Positions 33,438-44,841 of a stretch of 64,000 bases of DNA are shown in pieces. Every line of letters begins with the position of its first letter. The stretch's first letter is position 1. The stretch is taken from assembly GCA_029204225.1 (NCBI GenBank), contig CM055111.1:23374899-23438898 (forward strand). The letters run 5' to 3'. The stretch is from Diphasiastrum complanatum. Its lineage: Eukaryota; Streptophyta; Lycopodiopsida; Lycopodiales; Lycopodiaceae. The translations under genes and the position numbers were made by a program. Under the pieces are notes generated by a model. That model saw only the letters and a list, made by a program, of their open reading frames with translations. It did not search any database and was not told the DNA's origin.

Positions 33438-34475
33438 TGGAAAGTGCAAAAAAGAAACTGAAATTCCAGTAAAATTTTGGTGACGAACTAATGGGAGTCT
33501 CTCGAACGATTCGCGAAACTTTCACGAAACTATTCTGATCACAAATAATTTCTGCTGGAGAAGAATTTGCGAAAAGATCAATCAAGCTCTAAAACGAAAC
33601 AAAACAAAACTAGACAAAACGAAACGAAGTGAAGTGAAGCGAAGCGAAACTTGAATGAACTCTGAAATCGATTTATGTTGAAAGCCAAGTGATCGCGAAG
33701 CGAAACAAAATGAAACATGAAGCAAAAATCTTCACAAACAAAATCAATTCGTATGGAATTCAGATATGACTGTTGGTCACTGCCGAGTATATCATTCCTA
33801 CAATCCCCCATAATGTAGATAGACACTGTTTATGTAGTCATAGATTAATATAGCATTCAACAAAATTGAACCAATGTGCGGAATTGAGTAAACAAGTAAA
33901 TGAGATACATGAACAATAGCAGAAAAATATTCATTTGAGATCATACAATCATTCAGAATAATAAGTGCATAACAGCTACAATATTATCTATTGATCTTCT
34001 TGATTTCAAGCACTGTGTGACATAATGCATTGGCGTGAGAGAAATACAATTTTTTCACGAATAGTGTCTCGCTTACTAGCGGACTTCTTGGATCTACTAA
34101 TCCACTTACAAAATTGTCTTGCTCACAGGCGGACATGTATTCTATATATTTTCATCTTTCTATTTTATGCATCAAGCAGAAAGTATATAGTTCACGAACT
34201 TTTTCGTGTGGCGTCGTGTAACTTCCCTAATCAAACAGATTAAACATCTATAACTAATCATGGATTACAAGAGTGGTGGATTAGCCACGTCCTAAAGTAC
34301 TTCTGATGATGTCACGATATCAGGTCAAATATTTGTACCCCATGGTACTTGGTTGATTATCTTAGTCCTTTGTGGAGCACGAATGATTTTGTGTCGCGAA
34401 CAATTTCTTGTTGTGTGTTGCGAAATTGTTCGCGAACATTTTTGCTTCGTGTAAGAATAAATTTGCAAATGAAAC
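33438..34475 (-). repeat. Copia B 5' LTR (right end approximate)
   Basis: On the plus strand it begins TGGAAAGTGC next to the primer site. Within it, 33590-33720 is a GAAGCGAAACGAAAC-type purine-rich run, 33760-34150 is homologous in reverse to 7283-7640 and 8930-9300, and 34300-34460 contains TTCGCGAA words. The right end is set by loss of homology to 8548-8740. It is the master copy for the solo LTR in copia H and the fragment at 7283. Confidence 0.65.
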
Positions 34476-34952
34476 TATACAATCATATTCAAATAACAAA
34501 TAAAGTACAACTGATGTCAATATCAATAATAATATATACATGTTGTTGCGATCATAAGATGAATCGCTATCTGATGATGATGATATCATCGATGACATAT
34601 ACACACTGTATCCAACTATTCTATACCACATCATAAGTAGTCCTTATGATACCGTATGTACCGAACAAATATTATAAACTTTGTTAAAGACATGCCAACA
34701 TCTGATCCATGTATATTCTAGTTATGCCTAATGAAAATCTAATATTTTAGGAACATTGCTATCAAGAAAATTGCTTGGGTGGGGCAACACATAAAGATGC
34801 TATGGTCCATATGGCCTTTCGTAGTAATCAGAATAGTTATCTCAATTTGAAATTTAACATAATATTTGTCTTCTTCTTTCAAACATTCACCAAAATTACT
34901 TGACCGAGAATCTATTATTTCATTTTGAGCTAATTTAGAATAATATTCATCA
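34476..34952. other. Unidentified AT-rich DNA
   Basis: No recognisable coding sequence; short frames on both strands at 34349-34636 overlap each other. It does not resume copia C integrase, so copia B and C did not leave a simple insertion footprint here. Confidence 0.35.
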
Positions 34953-35214
34953 TGTCCTATATTGCCATTAATTATCATGAACTTGCAATTTGAATATGCT
35001 AGTACTATAAGCCAAACTTCTTAACAATCTTGTCAGTTTTATTTCATCCATGTAGATAGTGCGTGTAGGCCTATCTCAACTAATGTCCTATATTGCCATT
35101 AAATATCATGAACTTGCAATTCGAATATGCTAGTACTATAAGCCAAACTTCTTGACAATCTTGTCAGTTTTATTGCATCCATGTAGATAGTGCATGCAGG
35201 CCTATCTCAACTAA
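34953..35214. repeat. 131-bp tandem duplication
   Basis: Two head-to-tail units, 34953-35083 and 35084-35214, each beginning TGTCCTATATTGCCATTAA and ending CTATCTCAACTAA, differing at only a few positions. No coding function is seen. Confidence 0.9.
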
Positions 35215-35491
35215 TTTAAAGACCACATGCAGTCAATGTTTGAAGCTTTCACTTTGAACTCTTGTCCAAGATGAGTGATGATCTCACTCAGTCTTTCTTT
35301 CAAAATGAAATGATCAAAATCAAACAATCAGTCATATGTGAAGAAATATGAATCACTAAGATCCAAAATGTCCCTTTGATCTTTGGTTATGAATGACAAC
35401 ACAATTAGCGCCATTGACAATGTAGAAAATTAGCATCTACTCCATAAAAGAGATACAAACTCAATAAGATATTGATCAAACATCAAATATA
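35215..35491. other. Non-coding spacer
   Basis: AT-rich, no gene seen, between the 131-bp duplication and the copia E LTR. Confidence 0.4.
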
Positions 35492-35976
35492 TGATAAAAT
35501 AAAGTTGTTTTCCATACAATAACAACACCCTACTGTATTTCACATGTGTGGATTTGAAAATAGCAAAATATGAGCATTCTACACACAAGATTGCAAGATA
35601 TCATCAAGATAGTGCACTAATGGATAGATGAACCCAAGAGAACTCATGTATAAGCATGAAATGAGAGAGAAAGAGAGAGAGAATGATACTCTTCCCACAT
35701 GTGTACATCTATTTATAATAGGTCCATGTCTCATTAATGATCTTGGTTTCCCTCCATATCAAAAACCCTACTAAAAATATGGACTAGATTCAATGAACCA
35801 AATGTTCAAATTTGAATCTTCCAAACTCGACCTCCTAAATTTTGCACACTTTCCAAAAGTCATCATTCAAATGAACTTAGAAAGTTTATCTCTAAGTCTA
35901 AACTGCATATTGGCCTAATATTGCCAATTAACCAAAATATAACTAAACTTGACTAAACTAGTTGAAAATTTTTACA
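35492..35976 (-). repeat. Copia E 3' LTR
   Basis: 485 bp; the minus strand begins TGTAAAAATTTTCAACTAG and ends TTTATTTTATCA. It is the same family and length as the copia C LTR (15212-15697). The purine tract AAGAGGGAG abuts its start on the minus strand (35977-35985). A GAGAGAAAGAGAGAG run lies at about 35663-35680 and a CACATGTG word near 35543. Confidence 0.75.
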
Positions 35977-37060
35977 CTCCCTCTTAAACTAGTTTTGGCA
36001 TAGTTTTGACCATAGAACTTCGATCCAACTTGAGACTGATCTCAATCCTAAGTATAGACCTCCTTTCTAAGGTTCTGAAGTAGCTTTCACAATTGATATA
36101 GAGAGTAGTGTCCAAATTGGATGTTTCACTATTTATTACATCAATTTTACACATTAGGATGTAACTAGAACATGAAGAACCAAATAGAATGTGAATGAAA
36201 ATATTCCTCCATGTTTGAAAATTTGAACCCTCTAAAGTTACAGCAACCAAACAATAAATGTGAGTAATGACCACTTGTTTGTTTGTCTCTTCCATATTTG
36301 TCCTTTCTTGATACGTCTCCACCATAAAACTCCATGAATGAGCCTCCATTTCCATCTTGCCACAAGATATCATCAACACTTGACTAATTGGCCATGAATG
36401 AGTGACATAATGAAGCTCCAATAGCTTCATTTCCATCAGCAAAACCAGCCAAGAATTCTAGTACAACTCCAATAATAAGATATTGCAAGACAATGTAGCT
36501 AGTTTGACCATATTGACAATTGACACACATCCACATGAGCTCAAACATGAGATAGAATAAGTAAAGTAAACTCGAACAACACTTCCTTGATATTCTTTTG
36601 ACCTTACTTGAGTTTGAAGACTCCTTTAAAAATATATCCAAAACATCCTGGCCAATTGACCCTCCTTTGATGCTCTTGACTAGCTCCAGATTGCCGCCTT
36701 TCCTTGTGTTGTTGAAGTCCTTTGAGATCAACCTCTTAGTCTTCCTCTTGACCATCAAAGCCATCAACTAAGACCTCTTTTCCATATCCATTAGTTGATT
36801 TTCCAGCATGATAACAAATATCTACTTGCATAGTATCATCTCCACAAGAAGATTCTCCAAACTTATGTGAGTAAAGCAAGGTGTGCCACTTCCACTTGCT
36901 TATCTTTCTCTTGAACATCAAAGATATCAAAGATATGAATATCTTCATAACTGAACCTCTGGAAATACTCTCTTTCAAACATATGATCTAGATCCAACAA
37001 GATCTCATCAATGCTTGATCTCGAATAGCCACAAAGATTAGTGAAAATAATAGATTGCAT
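35977..37060 (-). pseudogene. Copia E internal region: non-copia segment
   Basis: Upstream of the polypurine tract one would expect RNase H, but 35984-36890 on the minus strand is homologous to the non-copia segment inside copia D (43757-44635). Shared wording includes SSCGDDTMQVD, QEVDLKGLQQ, LELVKSIKG, KCCSSLLYLF, EFLAGFADG, SLCHSFM and LWQDGNGGSFME. It is broken by several frameshifts, so it is no gene now. Minus-strand text further upstream (to 37090) is unrecognised. The 5' LTR of E is missing; sequence passes into the copia D leader near 37061. Confidence 0.6.
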
Positions 37061-39483
37061 ATCATTTGCATGTAGATTTGGAATAGTCAATTTTTTGTGC
37101 TTTTGTCAAAACCCTAATTTTGGTTGGATCTCTAGATAATGAGGTTGTTGGACTTGGCAAATTTCATTAGATTGAGGATAGATCATAGGTTGATCAAGAT
37201 TCCATGATTCTATGTGTTGATTTGCTTGGTATAAGTGCTAGAAGATAATTTTTAAGATAGTTTCAAATATTTGTGATTTCTTTTGAAAACATTTGTTGTT
37301 GTTAAAAGGAGTGCTTTTTGCATTGAAATAGGTTGAAAAAGAAGATCAGGCCATTGCTACGTGGCAACCTCAATTGGAGTCATGTTGGAAGCCAATGATA
37401 GACTTGCTTCAAGTAACTATTCATTGTGAAAAGTGAGGATGGAATCACTTCTTGAGATGAATGATGTTTGGATATTGTTGTAGGTTTGGAGGAGAGATCA
37501 AATGAGGTATGATAAGAGGGCCAAAAGGGCTCTACACATTATCAAGATGAATGCTACCAATGAGCTTCTCAAGGAAGTTGGTAAGTGTACTTCATCTATG
37601 GATGCTTGGGATTCATTGAAGAAGATTTATGAATCCAAGTCTACTTCTAGAGTGTTGACTCTAAGAAGGAAAATCTTTTCTTGTTTGCAAAATAATGAAG
37701 AAAGTCCAAGTACTTCTATTTTGAGGATGAAAGCATTGAATGATGAGTTGGCTTGCATTGATGAGAGCATTAAGGAAGGAGATCTTGTTCAAGTTATTCT
37801 TAATGGATTTTTGGATGCTCATGCTAACATTGTTCAAAGTTTAGCTATTCAAAAGACTTTGCCAAGTTTGATGGATCTTCAAGAGATCTTGATCAATGAG
37901 GAATATAGGCTTCAAGCAAGAGTGGATCTGCATCGACACTTCAAGATGATGCTTTGTTCACAAAGGGCAAATTCAAGGGCAAAACCAAAAGTAAGTGGTC
38001 TAAAGGGCAAGATCAAGTGGCAGAAAGAAGGATAGGTCAAAGCTAAAGTGCTTCTATTGTGGCATCAAAGGACACTTTGCAAGTGAGTGCTACAAGAAGA
38101 AGAGAGATGAAGGAGACAAGCAAGGTAATCTTACTCTTGATGAGGATGGTTTGGATGTTCAAGATGCGAATGATGATGCTTTTGTGATGTCTTCATGTAT
38201 GATTGCTAATGATGGAGATCTAAATCCTTGGTGGATTGATAGTGGAGCAAGTTCACACATGACCTTTCACAAAGAGTACTTCACTTCTTTGTTGACATAT
38301 GGAGATGACAAGAGGGTGATCTACATAACCAATGATGGCGAGTGTGCAATCAAAGGGATTGGCACAATTCCTATTTCTCTCTCTACAAATAGGAATGCTC
38401 ATTTGGAGGATGTCTTGTTTATTCCATCTACTACCAAGAATTTGCTTAGTGTGAGTCATATGCTAAGTAAAGGCCTCAAGGTTTAGTTTGATGGAGATGC
38501 TTGTATGATCAAAAGGAAGGATGTCTTGATTGGAAAAGGTAAAAGGCAAGGGAAGTTGTTCAAACTGATGCTTGTGTTATTGCTAACCAAGTTGGATGTG
38601 TTGCAAGAGAGCAGATACCTATTCAAGAGGTTTGGCATAAAAGGATGGGACACCTCAACTTCAAGTCATTGGAGGTAATGGCTAGAAAGAAGGTTGTGAT
38701 AGGTCTTCAAAGTTGCTTAAGTGGCATCAATCATGTTTGTGAGTCTTGTGCTTTGTCTAAGTCACATAGACTACCTTATACTAGATCTATATCTAGATCT
38801 ACAAAGCCTTTTCAACTTGTACATTCGGATATTCATGGATTTACTACAATTAGCAATAGTGGAGCTAAGATGTATGTAACTTTCATTGATGATTTTAGTA
38901 GATTTTGTTGGATCTATCTACTAAAGAGCAAGGATGAAGTGTATGATGTCTTTGTTAAGTTCAAGAATGCAAGGAAGAACCAATTTTCCACAAAGATCAA
39001 GTGCTTAAGGAGTGACAATGGTGGTGAGTACATATCTACCAAGTTCAAGGCCTTTTGTGATGAGCATGGGATCAAGAGGGAGTATACAACATCAAGGACC
39101 CCACAACAAAATGGAGTGGCTAAAAGGAAGAATAGGACTTCATGTGAAAGTTCTAAATCCATGAGTTTGAGTTCTAATCTTGATAAACCATTTTTGGGAT
39201 CAAGCTTTGTTGTGTGCCAATTTCTTGTGCAATAGGTGGCCGAGTGCTATTTTGGATGGAAGGACACCTTCTGAGATGCTATTCAAGAAGAGGCCGAGTG
39301 TCAAATTTCTAAGAACCTTTGGATGCACATGCTATGTCAACATTACTCTTGATGATAGGACCAAGGAGGATCAATCTTCAAGAAGAGTTATTTTTGTTGG
39401 ATATAGTGAGGTGAGTAAAGCCTACAAGGTTTACATTCCTTCTACTAACAAAGTGATTGTTGGTAGAGATGTCATCTTTGATG
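37061..39483 (+). pseudogene. Copia D leader, gag, protease and integrase
   Basis: The leader (37061-37500) matches that of copia C. Gag at 37502-38035 carries IKMNATNELLKEVGK and LPSLMDLQEILINEEYR. A good CCHC knuckle CFYCGIKGHFASEC follows in another frame near 38050, then protease WWIDSGASSHMTFHKEYF. A stop lies at 38486. The integrase at 38645-39551 has CESCALSK, the Asp of HSDIHGF, FIDDFSRFCWIYLL, RSDNGGEY and NGVAKRKN, where the usual Glu-Arg is changed to Lys-Arg, so the catalytic Glu is lost. The frame runs to GRDVIFD at 39483, where copia F is inserted, and continues at 43427. The 5' LTR is absent. Confidence 0.88.
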
Positions 39484-39800
39484 TGTTGGGAAAGAGGGGT
39501 GTGAGAAACAAAAGGATAGCTCGAAAAAGAAACGAACACGAAAAGAAGTGAACTCGAAAGGAAAGCGTTCGTGCGCAGTGGAATGAGCTATCTTACTCTT
39601 TCCCTAAGCATGACTTCGCCTATCAGACACGAACAGAACGTTAGTGATAGAAATCACGTTCGATCTTATCACGTAGCCAAACATTAAGCATCCAAAATAT
39701 CAGAAACATAATTTGTCGCGAACAGCTAGACTAATAAAAATTCACGAAGAGCATACTACCAGATTACGCAATAAGAAAGTCAAACAGAATGTAGAAAGGC
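39484..39800 (-). repeat. Copia F 3' LTR, truncated
   Basis: It matches the first 320 bp of 42295-43426 (TGTTGGGAAAGAGGGGTGTG onward, GATAGAAATCACGTTCGATC, TAGCCAAACATTAAGCATC). The remainder of the LTR, together with RT and RNase H of copia F, is deleted; the sequence jumps at about 39800 to the region after integrase. Confidence 0.85.
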
Positions 39801-42281
39801 AGAATCGACTGATGAACCACTCCTCGGACTTGTTGCTAGGTAGTAGCAACGTCTTCGTTTGATTCGCTGTCAAATAGTGGGTCGACAATGGACACGCTTG
39901 AGCCTAAAGCTTGGATAGTCGTGTCAATGGCGGGTGATGAAGATTCTCCTGGAACAATATCTTTGCCTTTGATGTCGATGAACTGATCCTCGATAAAGAT
40001 TATATCCCGGTTGTACAAGATTTGCTAGGTATTGGGATCATATAGCTTGTATGTGTTATCAGATGAATTGTATCCAATCAGGATGGTCTTGAGACCTTGG
40101 AAGTCGAATTTCTTCCTCACGTCTTTTGGGATCTGCGCATAGGCAACGCATTCGAACACTCATAGGTTCTTCACAGAAGGAGCCAATCCACACCTCATGG
40201 GGGATCTTTCCTGAGAGGGCCTTGGTCGAACATCTATTTTGGACGTAAGTTGCAGTGGAGACAGCTTCGGCCCAAAAGCTCTTGGGTAGCAATGCATGCG
40301 CTGGCATATATTTGGCTGATTCAACCAAAGTACGGTTCTTCCTCTCGGCTAAGCCATTTGACTGAAGACTGTAAGGAGTGATGAATTGCTGCTCAATGCC
40401 TTGGCTCTAGCATTACTCCTTAAACTTTGTAGAGATGTACTCTCCACCATTGTCTGACCTTAAGGCTTTGATCATCTTTCCAGTCTCTTTTTTTGCATGC
40501 TCCTTGAAGATCCTGAAGCAATTGAAGACTTTTGATTTCTTCTTGATAAAGTACACCATAGTCCTTCTGGAGAATTTATCAATAAAAGTTATAAAATACT
40601 TTGCATCCTTCAGCGAAGGATTTTTTATTGGGCCACAAATGTGTGAATGCACAATGTCTAACAATCCTCTAGCAGTATGTTGATGGCTTGATCTAAATGG
40701 TTTTCTAGTTTGTTTACCAACTAGACAGTCTTGATAGACAGGTAACTCAACTTTATCACGAGGATAGTCTAGATCAAGAACAATAGAATGTCTAGACATT
40801 TGTTGTACAGCAACATGATTCAAGTGACCAAGTCTATAATGCCAAAGTAAACTTTTATTTGCTTGAATAGAATTATTGAGTGCCTAACTAGAGGCAAAAA
40901 AGCAATGAATTAATCTATACAAGTATCCATGCCTCTTTCCGAGTGCTAGAATCTTGTCTGTCCTATTAACTACTTTGCACTGATCACATTCAAATTCTAC
41001 TTTATGTCCTAGATCTACAATTCTGCTTACAGAGAGCAAATTCGTAGATAAGTTGGGTACATACAGGACTTTGGAAAGTAACTTAGATTGATCATTTGCA
41101 AAGCTCAATCTTATAGTGCCTTCACTTTTAATAACTTGTGTGCTATTATCGCCAAGGTGAACATATTTGTTGGTACTGTAGGGTGTATAGGACTCGAAAC
41201 AGCTAATGAGACTGGTCATATGCTGAGTGGCACCAGAATCCAAGAACCAAAAACTGTCACTGGATGTTCCTTGATGGCTGGTCATGAAGGCATCATGATC
41301 CGCTTCTCAAATGGGCTGTGGAACTTCTATAACTGCATTGGCCACTTGATTCAACTGTCCCTTGTTGTTGTTCTTCGCTTGTAATATCCGACAGTCTTGA
41401 ATCTCGTGATTGTTTCGTTTGCAGTATCGCAGAACAACTTCTTCTTCGTCTGCGGATTCAACTGTTCTTTGTGATGTGCTGGTTTCTGGTCTTGCTTTGA
41501 TTGCTTCGGACCTTTCTTCTTCTTCTGCTTAATCGCGCTCTTGTTGGTGTACAAGGCGTGAGAATCAGTTGGGAAACTAGAGGCTTTGTTCCTCCGCGTG
41601 TCTTCCTACAACAACATTGTAATGACTCTCGAAAGAGTCAGTTCTGGATGTGTCATAATGATCATCACCCAACTGTCGTATGAGCTTGGCAAGCTTGTAA
41701 GCAGTTGCATCACTATGTCTTAATCGTCTATGACAGATCCGACAACGGCCATTTGCTTCACCAGGTTCTTGAATTGGTTGATGTGATTCTGCAAGGAATC
41801 ACCATTCGCCATCTTGAGGGAGTAAACTTTCTTCCTAAGATGTAGCTTGGAAGCTATATCTCTCACTTTGTATAATGTGCTCAAGATGTCCTAGACTTCT
41901 TTGGATGTCTACGTTTCGAATACATGGCCAATATGAGTATCCGAAATGTTGAGGATAATCAGCGCGATTGCTTTGCCATCCTTCAGCTTCCATCTGGCGA
42001 TTGTTGCATCGTCAGTTTTGGGTTTTCCTTCTGCACTTGTAACAATATCCTACAATTCTTTAGCCATTAGCATTGTTTTCATCTTAAATTTTCACAGATG
42101 GTAATTGGCTCCATCAAGCTTGTCCATGACAGGACTAGCTTTCCCTCGAGAATCTATGTGGAAGATTAGTCTAGGTGATAGGAATAACTATCAGTGACTT
42201 AAGTATGAAAATCTAGTGCTAAATTTAAAAAAAAAGACAATTAATCTATCGGCTACTGGAAGCTTATCAGGCTATGAAAAT
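39801..42281 (-). pseudogene. Copia F gag, protease and integrase
   Basis: Right to left on the minus strand: gag (MDKLDGANYHL near 42115, RWKLKDGKAIALIILNISD) with several stops; a Lys/Gln-rich tail; protease FWFLDSGATQHMT at about 41250 with the GAG-pre region (KVLYVPNLSTNLLSVSRIVD); then WHYRLGHLNH and integrase. The first catalytic Asp lies in HSHICGP, where HSDICGP is usual, so it is now His; RSDNGGEY and NGLAERKNRT are normal. The C-terminal side of integrase is frameshifted at about 40150. The text ends with NRDIIFIEDQ at 40018-39840, then the deleted LTR. The element belongs to a different copia lineage from A, C, D and K (different gag and protease wording). Confidence 0.88.
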
Positions 42282-42294
42282 AGCTCTAAGACCA
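42282..42294 (-). promoter_or_regulatory. Copia F primer-binding site
   Basis: The minus strand reads TGGTCTTAGAGC, one base from the LTR; a decayed or variant form of TGGTATCAGAGC. Confidence 0.75.
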
Positions 42295-43426
42295 TGTTGG
42301 GAAAGAGGGGTGTGAGAAACAAAAGGGTAGCTCAAAAAAAAAATGAACACGAAAAGAAGCGAACTTGAAAGAAAAGTGTTCATGCGCAACGGAATAAGCT
42401 ATCTTACTTTTTTCCTAAGCATGACTACGCCTATCAGACACGAACAAAATGTTAGTGATAGAAATCACGTTCGATCTTATTACGTAGCCAAACATTAAGC
42501 ATCAAAAACATCAGAAAGATAATTTGTCGCGAACAACTAGATTAATTATCAGTCACAAATTAGTCGCGAAAGGCAAGACTAAATATTAGTCGTGAACAAC
42601 TAGACTAATAATAATTTGCGAAGAGCAGACTACCAAATTAAGCAATAAGAAAGTCAGACAGAATCTATAAAGCATTGCAATATTGACACAAATCTGAACT
42701 TTGAACAAACAGAGTTGTAATCAAATTAAGTATAACGAAATATACAAGTCATGAGCACAAAATAATAGCGGACATAACCGCGTGCTTCACAAAGCTAATC
42801 ACACAATTTGTAAAGGTGATAAACCTATTACTGACAATACATCTGGAAGAAAAAATCGATGCGCGAAAGCATGTACTATGTTTGTCTCTGATTATCAATG
42901 ATGTTTCATTCTGATGCTATACTCACACACTGATGTGTTATCTCACAGGTTGAATACACAGATGGTATTCAATATATACATAATCTGTTATAGGTGTGCA
43001 GATGAAGAAAGTACAAAGTGGATGTGTTGTCTGTGGGAAATCGTGGGTGGTTGTTGTCGTTGTCAAATCTGATTGCACAGTGCATGGGATGAGCGTGAGA
43101 AGGGCGCGACGTCAGCCTTCGCTGAAATTAACGTTGATGAAAATGCGACACTCTGACAAATGCCTTCGTCTTTCTATAAGGGCACCTTTAGCATTTGTAG
43201 GACAGTGTCATCTTTTTTGCCTGTCACAAATCCCGTGTAAAAACACAATGTTGTCTTTTTCGCCTGTGGAAATTTACTTGTATTTATGCAGACAGTCGCA
43301 GTTTATTCACCTGTCTTATTTTACATGTAAATATACAGATTGTGCGACAACACAAGTAAAATACAGTAGCATGAATGGAGGCAGATTAACATAGGATTTA
43401 GGAGAGTAAAGGAGATAAATCCAACA
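42295..43426 (-). repeat. Copia F 5' LTR
   Basis: 1132 bp bounded by TGTTGGGAAAG on the left and AAATCCAACA on the right, a good inverted terminal pair. It is followed by TGATT, against TGATG before 39484, a 4/5 target duplication. Its family includes the solo LTR at 1543-2681. The frame at 42996-43394 is LTR sequence. Confidence 0.88.
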
Positions 43427-43756
43427 TGATTAGGGAAATATTCCAAAAGTGTCTTCAAACATGATTGATAAAGGTGTCGATGGATCTAACATTCTTGATG
43501 TTGATGTAAAGGATCTTACTTTAGATGGTGATGATGATGGACCTTCATCAAGTCAAAAGCCAAGGAGAACATCAAGGGAAAGACAAGTACCTTCAAGGCT
43601 CACATATGATGCAAAGGGTAAGCAAGTAGTTTCTGAAAATTATGTTGTTGTCCTAACCTCTTTTGATGAACCTACAAGTGTAGATGAAGCAAGGAAAGAA
43701 GAGGAGTGGATCCAAGCAATGGATCTTGAGTGTCAAGCTCTTATGGAGAATGAAAC
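43427..43756 (+). pseudogene. Copia D, integrase-RT linker after copia F
   Basis: It resumes copia D after GRDVIFD. 43449 onward reads DGPSSSQKPRRTSRERQVPS, RLTYDAKGKQV, then SFDEPTSVDEARKEEEW and MDLECQALMENETS, the ordinary linker and the very start of the RT region. With one copy of the target duplication removed the frame is continuous across the copia F insertion. At ENETS the copia text stops and foreign sequence begins. Confidence 0.88.
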
Positions 43757-44635
43757 ATCTTTTGGAGGATCTTCTTGTGTAGATGGTGCTATGCAAGTGG
43801 ATGGATGTGATCTTGCTGTCAAATCAAGTAATGGATCTGGAAAACAAATTTTTTTCAATCACTTTGATGGTCAAGTTGATGATCAAGAGGTTGACCTCAA
43901 AGGGCTTCAACAAGGCAAAAAGGAAGTTTGCAAATTGGAGCTAGTCAAGAGCATCAAAGGAGAGGTAATTGGCAAAGATGTTATGGATCTGTTTTTGCAG
44001 CTTATTGAAGACTCAAGTAAGGTCAAAGGAGTAGCAAGTAAGTGTTGTTCAAGTCTACTTTACTTGTTCTGTCTCATATTTGTGCAATTTCATGTGGATG
44101 TGTGCAAACTGTCAAGATATGGTAAAACTAGCTACATTGGTGAGCATTATTTTGATGTTGGATTTGTACTAGCATTCTTGGCTGGTTTTGTTGATGGAAA
44201 AAAACCTATTGGAGGCTCATTATGTCACTCATCCATGACTAAGTTCTCAAGTGTTGTGCCAATGTTTGGAGATTGTCAATTTTTGGTGAATTCATGGTCA
44301 TTTTCTTGTGTCAATTAGATCTTGAAGATGGACTAGTAAAACTTGCTTGGTTTATGGAGTCATGTGGTGCTGCTTTAGTATCATGGATGAACTCAGTTAC
44401 TCATGGATTTCCAAGGCTTGATGGTTTCTTGTGGCAAGATGGAGATGGAGGCTCATTCATGGAGTGTCAAGGTGGATACATGGCAACAAGGGACAAAGAG
44501 AGAGGAAACATGCAAGCAAAAGTTGATCACTCACATTTATTGTTTGTTTGCTGTATTTTTTCAGAGAGTTCAAAGTTGATAGCATGGAGAAATCATCTCA
44601 TTTACATTCTATGTGATTCTTCATGTCTCATTGAA
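43757..44635 (+). other. Non-copia segment in the place of copia D reverse transcriptase
   Basis: About 880 bp between the RT start (ENETS) and the RNase H tail (LQHFVREQDIAKEVELQHV). No RT motif is present. The first 560 bp stay open in the gag-pol frame to 44318 and read CCSSLLYLFCLIFVQFHVDV, KTSYIGEHYFDVGFVLAFLA and GSLCHSSMTKF; a second frame follows (GFLWQDGDGGSFMECQGGYM). A homologous segment lies in copia E (35984-36890, minus). I do not recognise the protein. It could be a captured host sequence or an element-specific module. Confidence 0.7.
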
Positions 44636-44841
44636 ATGATATTACAACATTTTGTGAGGGAGCAAGACATTGCAAAGGAGGTGGAGCTTCAACATGTGTA
44701 GCTGATATCTTCACCAAAGCATTGGGAATGGACTTGTTCACGAAGCATAAGACATCACTTGGAGTGTTATCAAAGTCTATGTGAAAACCTGCAAAATAGG
44801 ACCAAGAATGGATCCTAATCTGATCCACAAGAGGGATTGGA
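44636..44841 (+). pseudogene. Copia D RNase H C-terminus and polypurine tract
   Basis: HFVREQDIAKEVELQHV, a stop, then ADIFTKALGMDLF and HKTSLGVLSKSM end the copia polyprotein in the usual way. A purine tract ACAAGAGGGATTGGA ends at 44841, immediately before TGTTAGATAC, the likely start of an LTR. Confidence 0.8.

Noticed and set aside
42996-43394. 132-codon frame resembling 1612-1929 as a conserved gene pair
   Set aside because: Both lie inside LTRs of the same family; similarity reflects LTR homology.
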